Source of the DNA: Setaria digitata
Lineage: Eukaryota; Nematoda; Chromadorea; Rhabditida; Setariidae
Reading direction: 5' to 3'
Assembly: GCA_003640385.1 (NCBI GenBank)
Contig: RCAB01000019.1
Coordinates: 124,001 to 188,000, forward strand
DNA length: 64,000 nucleotides
Below are positions 1-12,932 of this stretch, piece by piece (within the stretch, counting starts at the first letter, position 1; each line of letters starts with the position of its first letter). The notes beneath the pieces were generated by a model. The model saw only the letters and a list, made by a program, of their open reading frames with translations, was not told where the DNA came from and made no database searches. The translations under genes were made by a program, and so were the position numbers.

Positions 1-56
1 TTCTTGTTAAACTATTAAAGGATATAAATTTTGTAAGTACTGGATTGTTATTATAG

Positions 57-3000
57 ATGCCATTGTTACTGCTTGCCAGAAAAACTTGGAAGCGTACCTA
101 AAGGAGATTGGTTTTGTCCTTTTTGTGTTAACATAAGAGTAAGTTTGTTTCATATATGCACCCTAAACGTTGATTAATGACATATTTTGTGTGTTGTGGC
201 CTCTAGCTTTAATATTTCCTCTATAGACTACACAAAAATCAGTTCACAGCAGTCGAGATGTGCGACAAGAATGCCGTTCATCGTCACATCATCAGCTGTT
301 CAAATATGACATTAGAGAATGTGAATTTGTGAATGAGGATGAGCCAGGTAAGGAACTGGTTAGTAAACTGTTTAATCTGTTTTAATCTCTTCAAAATTAA
401 CAGAAAACTACTAACGATTGATGAGTGGACCAAAAAAGGTGTAAAAAGAGGATGTCGTTATTGATCAAATTCATCGAACCGTTTATTATAGTTATATATT
501 TTGCTTTTAAACAGAATTGCAGTGTTATGATGAGATATTATAGCATTGTTTCGTTTGTTTTTTATAGGACCGAGTAGAATGAATCGGAGTACTCGGTTAA
601 GAAGTTGTGTAAATGTATTTAATCGTGATGAATTTTTAACTGGATCGACTCCTGACAGAGCTAATGATGTAATCGATGAAAGGATGGAAAGTGATTCTAA
701 TTTTTCGCTGAAAAAGGATTTTTCTAGAGGTATGAAAATTAGAAATATTCAAGTACCATAGCTATATACCTTGCATTTAAACGGAGTTTGTAACGCAGTA
801 TTTGCAGGAAAATACATAATCTATTATGGTAAGGTTTGATGACCACGCTATACTTAATTTAGAATAAGGCTTAGGTGGAAGTTAGTGGCATTCTACGACA
901 AAAATGACTTTTACAGTGTCTTTCAGATATGTATTGTTATAAAGCTTTTGTAGCGGGTGATTGTTTTTAAGAGTATATTTCAAATGAACATGAATTTCAA
1001 AATACTGGATATGTAGTCATGGTGATTACTGGGGACCCACATCTTAACTGAAATTCTTTGTTCTGTTGTAATACTGATTCACTCATTCGCGTTCTCTGAC
1101 TCGAGGATGCGATATTTATGCGAATAACGTGGAACTTTTTTGTGAATTTGCTGCAGCTTTTATCTTTTTAAGCCAAAAGGAAATATATTTCATATTTTAA
1201 GCTTAAATGCAAGAGGATATCATATAAACATAATTCTGGGTAAATATATATTACTAGTTGGGATAAGTATCTAATAATTGTTGTACTGTGATTGCAGAAG
1301 GCGATAGTGTTTGGGATAATCAGGATAGTATTGTTCTGGAAACAGATTCAGATGTGGGTTATGATCCTGCTGGATTGACTGAAGTAACAAAGCGGAAAAA
1401 GCGGATGCGTCAAAGGAAAAAGAACTCGAAAAGAGTGAAGAAAAAAAGGAGGATAAGGAAGGAAGTGAAACATTTTTATCTGGCTGGAAATATTGCTGAG
1501 ATAAACATTCGAAAAAAAAACAGTTGGAAAAAGAACATTCGAAAAAGAAAGGTAATTGCTAATTCATGTTGCGATTCTTCTGTCGATGTTGTCGACTATC
1601 TCTTAATAAAGAAAAAATAAAATGGAGCAAAGAATCATTAATCATTCAACGTTTCATTGGTATGGTTTAAGCCATTTTTGTATCTGTAACGGTACCATAA
1701 TTTGCTGAGAAACCTCCACCAAATCATACAACTGATGTAAATTGATATATATTGTACCTGTAGCATATATACGCCAACTTATATTACAGGGTGCTACAGG
1801 AGTTCAGAAACGTCTGGCAGAAGTTATAGGTTTGGATCTCTTTACTGATAGACGAAGAAAACGAGAAAGAACTAAGCGGTATGCTTCAGTCGTTTCAATT
1901 TGTAGAAAGTAATGTTCCATTTTAGAAAGAAATTACTTCGACTGATAGAATAGTAAGAAGAGTTATTCAATGTCCTATGCTTTGAGCACTTCCATGGATT
2001 TAAAATCGGCATTTCTTCAGAGTCTAAATTTTTAGGTGCTTCTCATCAAACTATTTTCGTCGTGGATCGTCTGTTATACCCACGTTATCCATTAGAACTG
2101 GAGATCATTTCGATATACCTGCTGACACATTTTACGTTTTAAAATGCTTTACATTTTCCACTTTTAATCGTTGATATAGTGTATACGCTTGCATTCAGTT
2201 TTACTTGTTAATGAGCAGAATATTCTGCGGCTGAGTATCATGAACATTTTTTACAGGAGTCTTCAGTCTACAGAATATCGTAATGATAAAGTTTCCGGTG
2301 AAAAAACGGTGTAGGTCTAATTTGTTTGTTCCTTTAGTTAATCGATTTTTAATTCCTACTTTCAACAAGCGTGTTAAACATAGAATTTAAGAGAGGAGAC
2401 AGATTTAATTGCTTCAATTATGTCCCAACAAGCAAAAACTTTGGCATCGACTCGGTATCAGCGTATGGTACGCAATGGTATAAATGGTGAAACTGTGCAA
2501 ATGATCAAGCAAGGAAAAGTAGTTGAAAAAGTTGCGGTCTGTAAGGAACTTGCTTCTTCGGAAGCTGTGAAGGTCAGTTTACCACTTGAGACTTTAATTC
2601 TATTTAGTTTTGCCTGATTTTATTTGAATCCTTCTTTCACCCTACATTCCCTCACATTCCAGTTATGTATTTTTCCTTTTCACACAACTCAGATGCACAC
2701 CGGTCTACTTATTCACTGTAGTTCGTTAGGCTTATTTATTTTATAAAAACTTTGAACGTAATGTCAGAAGTTTTAGGACTGGGGAACAATGGTTTTGTTT
2801 TTCATTTTATATTTCAGTTTCGTAAGTAGAGCAAAGTCACGATAATGTGGTGAGACTTTGAATCTGATGCTTCCGCAATGCATATGTGGCGAATTGCTTG
2901 TTGGTTCATAGTTGTTAATGATATTAAGTATATGTAGGTGGAATACAATATTCACGGGTTTCGTAAAATATGTTTTAGTTTAGTCCCTTTCAACACTGTT

Positions 3001-5408
3001 CCATTTATTGGTTTTGGATTGATTCCTCTTTGCTATGAGAGTTTTGAATCATGTGAACATTGATTTCGTTCATCAAAAAATATTTAAAACACTCAGTCAA
3101 GTGTTAATTTTTTGTTGAGATCCTCTACGTACATCCATACATTTTGCCGAATCTGTGATTTATGCATTTTTTTCGTCTTAGAATTCTATCGAAAACCTCA
3201 AATGCTTAAAAATATTGGAGCTAAAGCTTCTTTTGAACAGTGGATTGTAATTATCTTACACGATTTGCTCCTGAGTTTTTTTTTTTTTTTGAACAGCAAA
3301 AGAATGAATTGTTTTTACAACAGTTCTCCCTGCGCTATTTTGATAACTTTTTACATTTTTCACTTTTTTATTCTCAAGTGATGTTAGCCCAACCATTCTC
3401 ACTTCAATAATAGCGCATTGCGTTTTGCGTTTTGTGTTAAATACTTTGTAAATTTATTACTAGGAAAGGGTATTGCAGGATTCAGATGAAAACATACCAA
3501 TGTATTCGGCTAGCAGCAGTCATAATGAAGCGAAAGAAAAGCGGAAGAAACGCCCATCACGTTGGGGTACTCCTACTACTTCAAAGAGCCATGATAACAC
3601 TATTATAACTGCTTCAATACCTCTTCCTTTGGGACCACCGCTGACGCAAGCAGCAGTTGCTTTAGAAAATATACCGGTACCTTCAACAGACCAACAGCCA
3701 CAGTCACAAGTTGCGCTACCTTCAAGGCCATCTGCTCTTAATAGTATGACTTGATTATCATCACATTAAGGTTAAAAGTTCCACCGCACCGTTTATCTGA
3801 TAGTCAACCTTTTTATAATAACCGTATAAGTAGATTCTTAAAATTGGGCATATTTCTATATGTTGTTTATACTGTCATACGATTAACACTCATAGCTAAG
3901 TGTAAATCTTGCAATTTTATTGTTACTATTCATTACAATTGTTTGAATGAGCGGCATTTTTATAGCGGCTCCGTCTACGTCTTTCGCACTCAAATCAACA
4001 GCGATGCCATCATTTGGAGTAGCTAGCGGACAGTCGCAGATTAGTCTGGCTCCATTTGCTGGTTCAGGTCTGGGTCAACAACATCTTGGTTTAAGCCAAC
4101 AGTCGTTGGTTGCTCTAGGCCAGCAGCAACTAACCAATTTAGGACAGCAAACTTTAGCCGGTTTAAGTCAGCAGCCAGTACCAGGTTTAAGTCAACCTCA
4201 GTTAACGCCCATTGGACAAGGATCGTTAGTTCAAATGCAGCCGTCTTTGTTGCCAAATTTCTTCTTACCACCGCTGAATATAAGTGCAAGTAAGTCAGTT
4301 TTTTCTCTTTAGTGAGACATTTTTCTGCATGAAGGTGAAACTGATATATTGGGATATTTGCAGCTTACCTTAATTGTAATACACTTGCCATAATTTAATT
4401 TTAAAACGAATGTTTTAGTGAACGGTCTGTTGGCAGCAGGTTTGCTTGCAAATAATAGCTCATTGACAGCTCCGCCGATGACGCAACCACTCTCTCAACC
4501 TTCTTCTGCAACTCCAGCACCTTTTATGTTGAATCCAGTGCAGTTTTCAGCGGCTTCAGCCCAGCAGCTGAATCAACATTTTGTAAATTTAGCGACATCT
4601 CTGCAGCGGAATGTAGACACAGCTGTCGATCCAGTGCAACAATTGCCTCAACAACCACCTAAGCAACCAGAGGGTGTTCCACCGCCTCCGCCAGTAATAA
4701 AACCACCTGAATCATCATCGACCAATATATCTCTTTGTGAACCATTAGCTGAAAAAATCAGGAAATTGATTGAAGCCAGTAATGTAAGGCCTTTATGCGA
4801 TTCGAGTGTGGAAGATAATGCCACAGTTGTTCCCACAGTGCAGGTAGGTGTTCTTGGTAAATTCATATTCTCTTGTCATTTATTTCAGTACACAATTGTA
4901 TGAAAGAATAACTATCTTTGTTTAGTATAGCGCATTTTTCGTTTAAGGATGAAGTGAATAATGTGGTACTGTGTGATGACTCTAAAGCAGGTGAGTCAGG
5001 GAGGAAAAGTGCTAGTGCAGATGACGAAGAAACTGGTGAGGCTGTTAAAACAAAAAGATTTCATAAAAATGGTGCGATGTTCGAGGAGGCTCGTCGAATG
5101 CTGTCTTCTTCACTCAAAAAGGTTTACAGGTACATGAATTTCCTTCCATTAATCTGGTTTAAGAAAATCGTGAGACTTTTTTAACTGCGGTTTGCTTATT
5201 CACTTTTTCTCATTTTTTTTTTTTTTTCTTCCTTATCTAAAAGTATTATTCCAGATTAAAGCAGATTACCAAACAAGAATATAAAGAAATAATGAAAAAA
5301 GGTGTGACTGCACTGTCTCAGCGCACAAAGTTGGATCAAAAAAAGGTGGATGATTATGCAGCGAAGTACGTGGAATGTGTCGTACATCGTCGCAAAAAGC
5401 AACATTAA
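57..5408 (+). CDS. PHRF1: PHRF1-like PHD-finger protein, 3' part (spliced; 5' end outside window)
   Basis: The first exon here (57-138) encodes the end of a PHD finger (HCYC, then GDWFCPFC), the zinc-binding H/C ligands that read histone H3 tails. Further exons join in frame: 227-347, 568-729, 1298-1551 (a lysine/arginine tract, RKKRMRQRKK type), 1790-1878, 2257-2310, 2392-2572, 3464-3743 (contains KRPSRWG), 3966-4289 (Q-rich octad repeat), 4419-4843 (proline-rich), 4948-5129 and 5255-5408, with stop TAA at 5406-5408. The last two exons give a helical module (EEARRMLSSSLKKVYR, then ITKQEYKEIMKKGV and a KVDDYAAKYV stretch). This matches the C-terminal module of vertebrate PHRF1, a RING+PHD protein linked to the phosphorylated RNA polymerase II tail. 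The RING domain, if present, lies left of the window. Identity rests on combining the PHD finger, the basic linker and the C-terminal module. Individual exon edges are by-eye calls. Confidence 0.8.
4070..4234 (+). repeat. Octapeptide tandem repeat (LxQQxLxx) in the PHRF1-like gene
   Basis: Within exon 3966-4289 the protein repeats with an eight-residue period: LSQQSLVA, LGQQQLTN, LGQQTLAG, LSQQPVPG, LSQPQLTP, IGQGSLVQ, preceded by a seven-residue unit LGQQHLG. The units are diverged at DNA level, so this is an old coding repeat rather than a recent slippage tract. Vertebrate PHRF1 has low-complexity linkers in this part, but I do not know this octad from them. Confidence 0.85.
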
Positions 5409-6681
5409 GCCATTCTCTCTTGTGTAGTGGTGCATACATCTGTTGACTATACTTAATATATCAAACATTTTGGTCAGTTCATATGTAGAGGGCTCTGATT
5501 AGAGGGTGATTATGCAGTATTTCTTCGGAACAGTACGTTCATATCGGTTTGCGGAAGTATTGAACACAGTGTTCACGTATTCCGAAATGTACACTCTTAT
5601 TAAGGTTTTATTCAAGTAGTAGTGGTCGCTCATATGTATATTCTCACCACTGTTATTCCATCCGTGACTGTAGCATTTTATCCAGGTAGCTTTGATAACC
5701 CAGCTGAACTACACGTTTGTTGTACTAATAAAATTTTTTTTCCATCAAATTTGTGATATGCTGTATTGGCACGTGTCGTCCTTCCCTTTAGAATTTCATT
5801 AATCACGTTACAGATACGATAAAACTGAATATATATTTATCACAATTACTGGAAGCACCGGAGCATCGTCCCATCACATTATGATTTTTTGATTACATTG
5901 AATTGCTGCTTATCTAAAGTAGATCATGAATACAGGATTAGAACCATATTTGTATAGAAATCGGTTGGCGATGTAAACGTCCTGGAAATAACCAATAAAT
6001 CGTAGCCAATAATAGGTCAAGAGCCTGGTCTCGTCTTGTCCGGAGGTGTGACAGGGCAACTCATCTGTTACGCGGGCAGCCGGGATGTCATAAAGATTAC
6101 AATTCACAGCGTGAAATCAATGCTAAATATCGTATCTAGTTCTTCCACAGTCTATCCGAGGTTAGAAAAAAACAGGGGGATAAAAAACGGTTTTGTAGCG
6201 CTTGAACCTTACGGCTTGGCCTGTCCAACTTAAAGGAAACATCCGAGAAATGCTTGCACCACCTCATGAATGATGTATTTTGAAACGCGAAGCAGATTCG
6301 ATGAGCAAAAAGATTGCTTTTATCTTGCTCTGTGACACAAATGCTCAATTATCCTTCATCAAAATAGTCGGGAAACAATCCCAACATTTGATTAGCATAA
6401 TATAGAGGAATTTGTTCTCAATTTTCATTAAAGAAAAAAAAAAACACTGGGACAATGAACACAAAAAAAAAGAAACAAAAACAAAGGAACCGAATCAAAG
6501 CACCGTGCAGATATGTGGGGACATATCGACATTACGCATCGAAATTTCACACCAAGGGAGCAAAGTGAAATACAGCATCAGGTTCGTTCTCAGGTTCAAT
6601 CTTTCGAAGCTCTCGTAGAGGCACACGAGGTCTTGTCAGCTGTTCCTCTTCCCACAGCACACTACAATATATTGTTCGTGT
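5409..6681. other. Spacer between convergent PHRF1-like and FAM193-like genes
   Basis: Both genes end here, so this holds the two 3' UTRs. A plus-strand AATAAA lies at 5727-5732, about 320 bases after the PHRF1-like stop. Short open frames on both strands have no splice signals or family resemblance. No RNA gene was seen. Confidence 0.6.
5727..5732 (+). other. Polyadenylation signal AATAAA for the PHRF1-like gene
   Basis: An exact AATAAA about 320 bases after the stop codon, followed directly by a T-rich stretch. It is the first canonical hexamer after the stop on this strand. Confidence 0.5.
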
Positions 6682-9600
6682 TTATAAATAGAGGAACCTT
6701 TTTTCCACTTTGGTATGACTGAGACGACTGTAGAAAAGTGAGTAAACATACCGCTTGAAATGTTCCACCTCCAATTCAAGAGGATCCAGAAATTCTAATT
6801 CACTGTCAGGACGTGGCTTGAATGCTTCATGTGGATCAAATTTCATCTCTGCAATTGCAACGGCAATACGTGGGTCACCCGGTTCAAAAATCATTGGATT
6901 CTGATTGTGGAAAACCTCATCCTCCTTCGCAAAAGCAGCGAGTTTCCTAGTTTCCGAGTCATAATCTGCCAATGGACTTGATGATGAAAGGAACGTTTTA
7001 CACGCTTCGTTTCTTTTTGCACGGATTGCAGCTGTAAATTGGCTTGAACCTGGTAAAGCTCCATCAGTCTTGACCTTAAACATAAGTAACATTAGAGCTA
7101 GAAAATGTCCGCATAAAAGTGCCGAGGCATGTATCCTGACAATGTGAAAAGTTAGAGTTGATCACCACATCTCCAAGTTCTACAGACCTCTGAGAATGCT
7201 CTAGAATGAACGAGAGAAAAGACTGACAGGCTTACCTTATTCGACTCTGTAGTCATGTTTCCGCTTGCCACAGTGTTCATCGTATCATTTCGACGACTGA
7301 CTGGGAATTTTCCATTTATGCATTGTGACGATTTTTGCAATTTTGTAGCGACGTCGATATTACCCTGTTCGGGAGGAATAAAATTCAGTAAATCTCGTCT
7401 TGATGTTGATAAACTATCTGGGATTAAATCACTTACAGGAATGACAGTATTTTGGAAACGTTGTCTGAGACAAGATGAGTCAGGGAGCGTAAGTCCCTGT
7501 CCAGCGTTATTAGTATTTAGGAAAATTTGTACTCCACCGCTATTACTGCACAGGTCATTTTGTGGGGGCGAACTGATGACACCAGGAGATAGCAAATGAG
7601 CTGTGTTAGTATTTCCTTTAAGGTCACGAACTGAGAGCTGTGGACAACAAAGAGATGGCTTGGGAGAGGATGATATTGATGAGGAGAATGACGGCAATGA
7701 AGGTGGCTCTGATACGTACAATGACAATTTTTGAAAACCAAAACCGGTAAAATTTGTGGTCGTTTGAATGGATTTAGTATCAAACAGAGGCAATGGAGAG
7801 ATTGGTCCAACTCTTTGCAACACATCAGTTAATGGTGAATTAATTGGTGGTGGAAGTGAATACTGGCCTGACACATGGATTGGATCATTTATTCCGATTT
7901 GGCAAGTCCTTGTTTCAAGTCCTGGAAGAGTTCGCAGTGGCCGCAAGGCTGGGTCCTGCGTAAAGCTAGCATTTACTGCTGGCAACACAGCAGTATTTTG
8001 GTTCGGTGAAGAAACGACACACTGATTTAGTCCATTAATTAAGTAGGAGTAGACTTGCGGTTGTCCCCCAAAATGTGTATAATAACCTACTCCTCCTTGG
8101 TAGGTCCCAAAACCTAAAGTGTTCGTTTGTGAAGGAGGGGGTATTGGCAGAAAAGGAAAGGGAAGCCTTTGAGGTATATTTGTATTATTAATTTCAACAG
8201 GTCGTATTCTTGGCATGTCAGAAACGGTCATGTGAGACATCGGTGACACTTCAGATAGAAGTTCTGGAATCGGGCAATTGAGGACTGGGGATTGCGACAC
8301 GAGCTCATGTAGAACTGTGGAAGCATTACTTACTACTATATCTGTTGAAGGGATAATTGAATCCTTTGAATCCTTTAGTTGAAGCTTTACTGCTGGCTGA
8401 TTATTTAAATCCAAATCTCCACTCATGTTGTCATCTGTTTTTGAGAAAGCTGATGCACCATTGACTGAAGCTGCCTCAGATTTGACTTCATTGTTTTCAT
8501 TTCTCAAGTCTGTGTTACCGTTTTTTTCCAGCACTGAATCTGCTTCTACAGCTCCTTTCTTTGTAGAGGTATTTTCTTTCTTTTCTTCCAATTCATATCG
8601 TTTTGGAACTCCCTCATTCTTTTTTGATTCATCCTTATTTTGAGGTTTGGCTCGTCCCGTCTTAGACGTACCGCTCTGCTCTTTTGTCGATCCCAATCGT
8701 TTGAATTTAAGGTCACATTTTGAATCATTCCAGTACTCAAATTCTAAAACCGGCTCTTTCCGAACTTCGACTTCTTGACTTTCTGATAATTGTAAGCCAT
8801 TTTCTTTTTTTCGCTCACGATCCTTCTGTTTCTTTCCTCGTACACGGTCCTACAATAATTATCGTCACAAAAAAAGTGCGCTAAATCGAATCGCAATTTT
8901 CCAGGAGGACAAATTTACAGGGCCAAATAGTTTCATAAAATAGGTAAGACCAGCCTTAAATCCATTCTATTCTACTGGTTGAAGCGGAAGCAACTGAGAT
9001 CCCGAAAGAGAGGCAAAGTGGAGATAAAAAGTGAACCAATCTGAATTTCCTTTAAATATCTAAATAACAAATAAAAACTAAAAGCCTATAAAAACACACC
9101 GCTTTTCTTTTCTTTGCCTCAGGCTTGTTTTGCTTTTCTCTTTTCACCTCTTGCTGCGTTGCCTGCTGTTCTTTTCTCTTTTTTAGAAGCTCAGCTTCAG
9201 CCGCTTTCTTTTGCTCTTCTCTAAGTTTTCGTTCTTTCTCTTGCTTTTCCTTTTCTTCCTGAAACTACTGACATTATTACATTATAATGTTACATATACA
9301 CAATTTTAGGTCGTCATTATTGAAGGTGAAGGAAAAAGAGTTTGTGAATGCGAAAATGAGAAATTATGTTTGGTTTCTGTTAATACCAGGAAATAATGCA
9401 GTTATTCTGGAAATGATCCCTGTAAACTTTATATTCATGATAAATGAACTTCAGGGAACACAACCGGTTTTTTTTTCTTGCCTTTTCATTGGCAACAAAT
9501 GAAGGTCGGAGTAACATCCATTCAGAAAGGCCATAACAGCCATTTGGCCGTTCACGAGAACGTGCACTTTTAGAATAAAAAAATGTTCGAGAATAATAGG

Positions 9601-12600
9601 ATTTCCCAGCTTCTCTTCCGAGGTCTTTACTTCTGGTAATATTTCCAGTTCATAGGCTATCACAGAAAAAAATAAATAAATAAAACGAAAAAAAGATGCC
9701 AAAATGAAAACCCAAACTTGTTTTCGAAGTTTCTGTCGAGCCCGTTTAGCAGCTTTGCTTGCCGCAGCTTGTGCCACTACATTATCCTTTTCGTTGATGT
9801 AATCCAAGATCTGCTCAATGGGAGCATCAGGAATGACAGCAGGTGGGTTTTTAGATTCTTGATTAGCAGCAGTGCAAATCAATTTTTCTTCTAGATTTTT
9901 CGTGTCTGTACCAGAATGCTAAAACGCTTTTCAGTCACAAGATAACTCCTGAACTTCACGACTTGTAATTTTAAGAAGGTGGTAATCAAGATGGTAATCC
10001 AAAAAAGACACCACAGACAATCTCTTCAAAAACGCATCCTTTTAAAAGCAAATGATTCTAATTTTCTCCATATACTTTCTCAAACTGAAAACCACCTCCT
10101 GAACACTTCGGCGTTTTAATTTCATCCGTAGCCGTTCCCTTATCTGCGCACGTCCTGACTTAATATTGTCTGTAGCAGCATGCCCAAACATCTCACAATA
10201 ACAACAATCACAGTGCCCGTGCCTCCCATCTCGACCTGCTCCAGAGGATGTCCTTCTATTTTTTGCCTGAAACTAGCATTTGAAAGTGAATAAAAATACA
10301 AGTAACGACGTGAAATATAACTTAAACTTATAACACTTAGGTCCAAACTAGTCTTTTAACTTCTGTTATGTAAATGTAACTCATGACTGAAAAGCAATTT
10401 TCCATATGCAAAAAAAAAAAAATTGACTTTATTATCGCAGGAATGATGGCGATGAGGATGTTGCTCATCAGGTGCTTCGCAATCACTCCAATCTTCATCG
10501 GTATCCTGAACAAAACTAAAGTTGGTGCATAAGTTATGGCTTTTTTCCAAATATATTTGTTTATTCTTCCACCTTACAGTGCAAGATCAAAAAGTAAGTT
10601 GCTACGAAAGCTTATGAAAAAAAAAAAACTAACTTCATCATCATCATCCTCAGTCAGATCATCGACATTATCCGTTTGATACTCAAATAATTCTTCCTTC
10701 GAACCTCCCACATTTTCAACTCGTTTGTCATCATCACATTTACAATCAACTTTGGCGGATATCCCTACATTACTGCTTCCAGAATGAGAATAAAAATTCA
10801 CCAGCAATGTCCACAACTGCTTGCACATGCAGTTCCAGGTATTTAGTCTCACATATTTCAATGGTTTATTTCAGCAGTTTTCACACTATTAATGATGAAA
10901 CGTTTTAGACCTCGAAAAATAGTACTACAAGAGGCATACCTGTCTTACTTCGTTTCAGGCCAACAGCCTGCTTTAGAAGTTTTTTCAGCTTTCCCTCTTC
11001 ATGCAGTTTCCGTACTTCTTCAGGGAAAGTGCTAACATCAAATTCGCCCAAATCAACGCTAAAATCAATAGCTGTCGTCGAACTTGATGTCATATCCACA
11101 TGGTTGCCCATCTTGCACGATACTGTTTGCATTGTTTTTTGCTGAAATAATCCGAGTATTAAAATATTAAATCACAGCGTTTCCTTGCCCTTTCTGTGAG
11201 CAAACAGAGTAAAGCTTAAAGACAAACCAACCTTTTCGATACTGAACGCCTTACCAATATCCAAGATAGTTCTCTGTTCACTTAGCTGCTTTGCGATTGC
11301 AGCAGCCAGGGTCTGCTTTGACCAAAGCTGTGCCAAATCGTCTTGGTCCATTTTTTTTGGCGATGATTTTGATTTCTTACTTGCTGAACCCAAAGCAGAT
11401 GTTGCAAAGCTGACCATTGTTCCTTTAAAAATATTTTAAATTTAAAGAAAATGCTTAAATCTACTACCTAAATGACGGAAGCTTACCAAACAAACTATTG
11501 GGAAATGATTGTGACAAAAGATTTGCTTAATTACTTACTGGTCTCTGGAATGTATATCATCTCCCGGTCACCTCGTTTTTCTTGATGAATTTTCGCAGCT
11601 GAATTTCGACTAACATTTCTTCGTGCTGAACCTCTACTAAAGCAGAATTCATAAAGTGTGGGAAAATCACCGTGGAACAACTAGAACTAAACAACTTGTG
11701 AATTTTGAAAAAAAAAAGTCGGTTGAACCCCACCAATAACAATAATGTATGATGGTAAGATGCAGTAAGTGTGGTCACAAGATTTCTCGGTAGTTTTTTT
11801 TTTTATTCTGCTGTTGATTTTCATAACATGATGGGCGTTTGGTTTTATTACAAAGCGATTACTAAGAAGTTAACTGAACGAACATGTCGTCTTATAAATA
11901 CCTATATTTATGTTTTTTATCGAGATATGTGAAAGTTGAATAAAAAAGGTCTTGAGTTTTATTCGTTAAAGACTTGCCGAGGAGAACGGATCTTTAAAAA
12001 CTAAATAAATTTTAGCGTTCCAGCAACACCGACAATATGTGTTTAAAACCTCAGGGATACCTAGATGTGCATTTCCTTATCATTAACCCTGCATTAATGA
12101 AAACGTGGTTTAAACATGGACACGGCATACCAAATTTTTTATATCTTGAATTGAAGTAGATTAGATAGAAGAGGATACATTTCTACAGATGACAGTGCAA
12201 TTTAGTAACTTTGCAAGGTAGTTGATAAAAAAAGATCTAATGGCACCTCGACCCACGACATATACCTACTTATGGAGTTTTGAAAACATGCTTTATATAA
12301 AAGCAGTAATTGTGAAACCCCTTACTTCTTTTCACCTTTGGCAGCAGTTTTGAAGTCAGTTTCATCTTCTCTTGCCCAGTCCTTGGATAAACACTCCTTC
12401 ATGCTTTCTAGCACCTGACTCTAAAATATGTTTAAACTCTCAGCAGTGAAAAATTAAATTGAAATATTCCATAGCATTTCGCTACCATGAAAATGAACTA
12501 ACCGCACCACACAACAGTCGGAAAGAAGTACAATGAATGAAATAGTCATCCGTTTCATGTTTTAAAAACAAATTTACTGAATTAAATGACTACTTCCTTC

Positions 12601-12892
12601 ATATTTCATACAAAAATATGAATAACTCCAAATTCTGCACGTTTCTAAAAAAATTTATTTAAGAGTCTAATCCTCAATACTACTTACAAATCTTGTTCGA
12701 AACAAAATACCTTATAGTCCTCCGACCTTGTTGCCCAACGTTCCCCTTCGTATGATTGAACTAAGCGCAACAAAGTTCTTTCGCGTACCTTCTTATCCAT
12801 ATCTTTCACTTCACCAAGCAATCTCTCACGAGCAGACGCTACAATGGGGACCACCCAAAGTGTGTAGATATGCAAATTTGCAACACTCGCTC

Positions 12893-12932
<40 letters not shown>

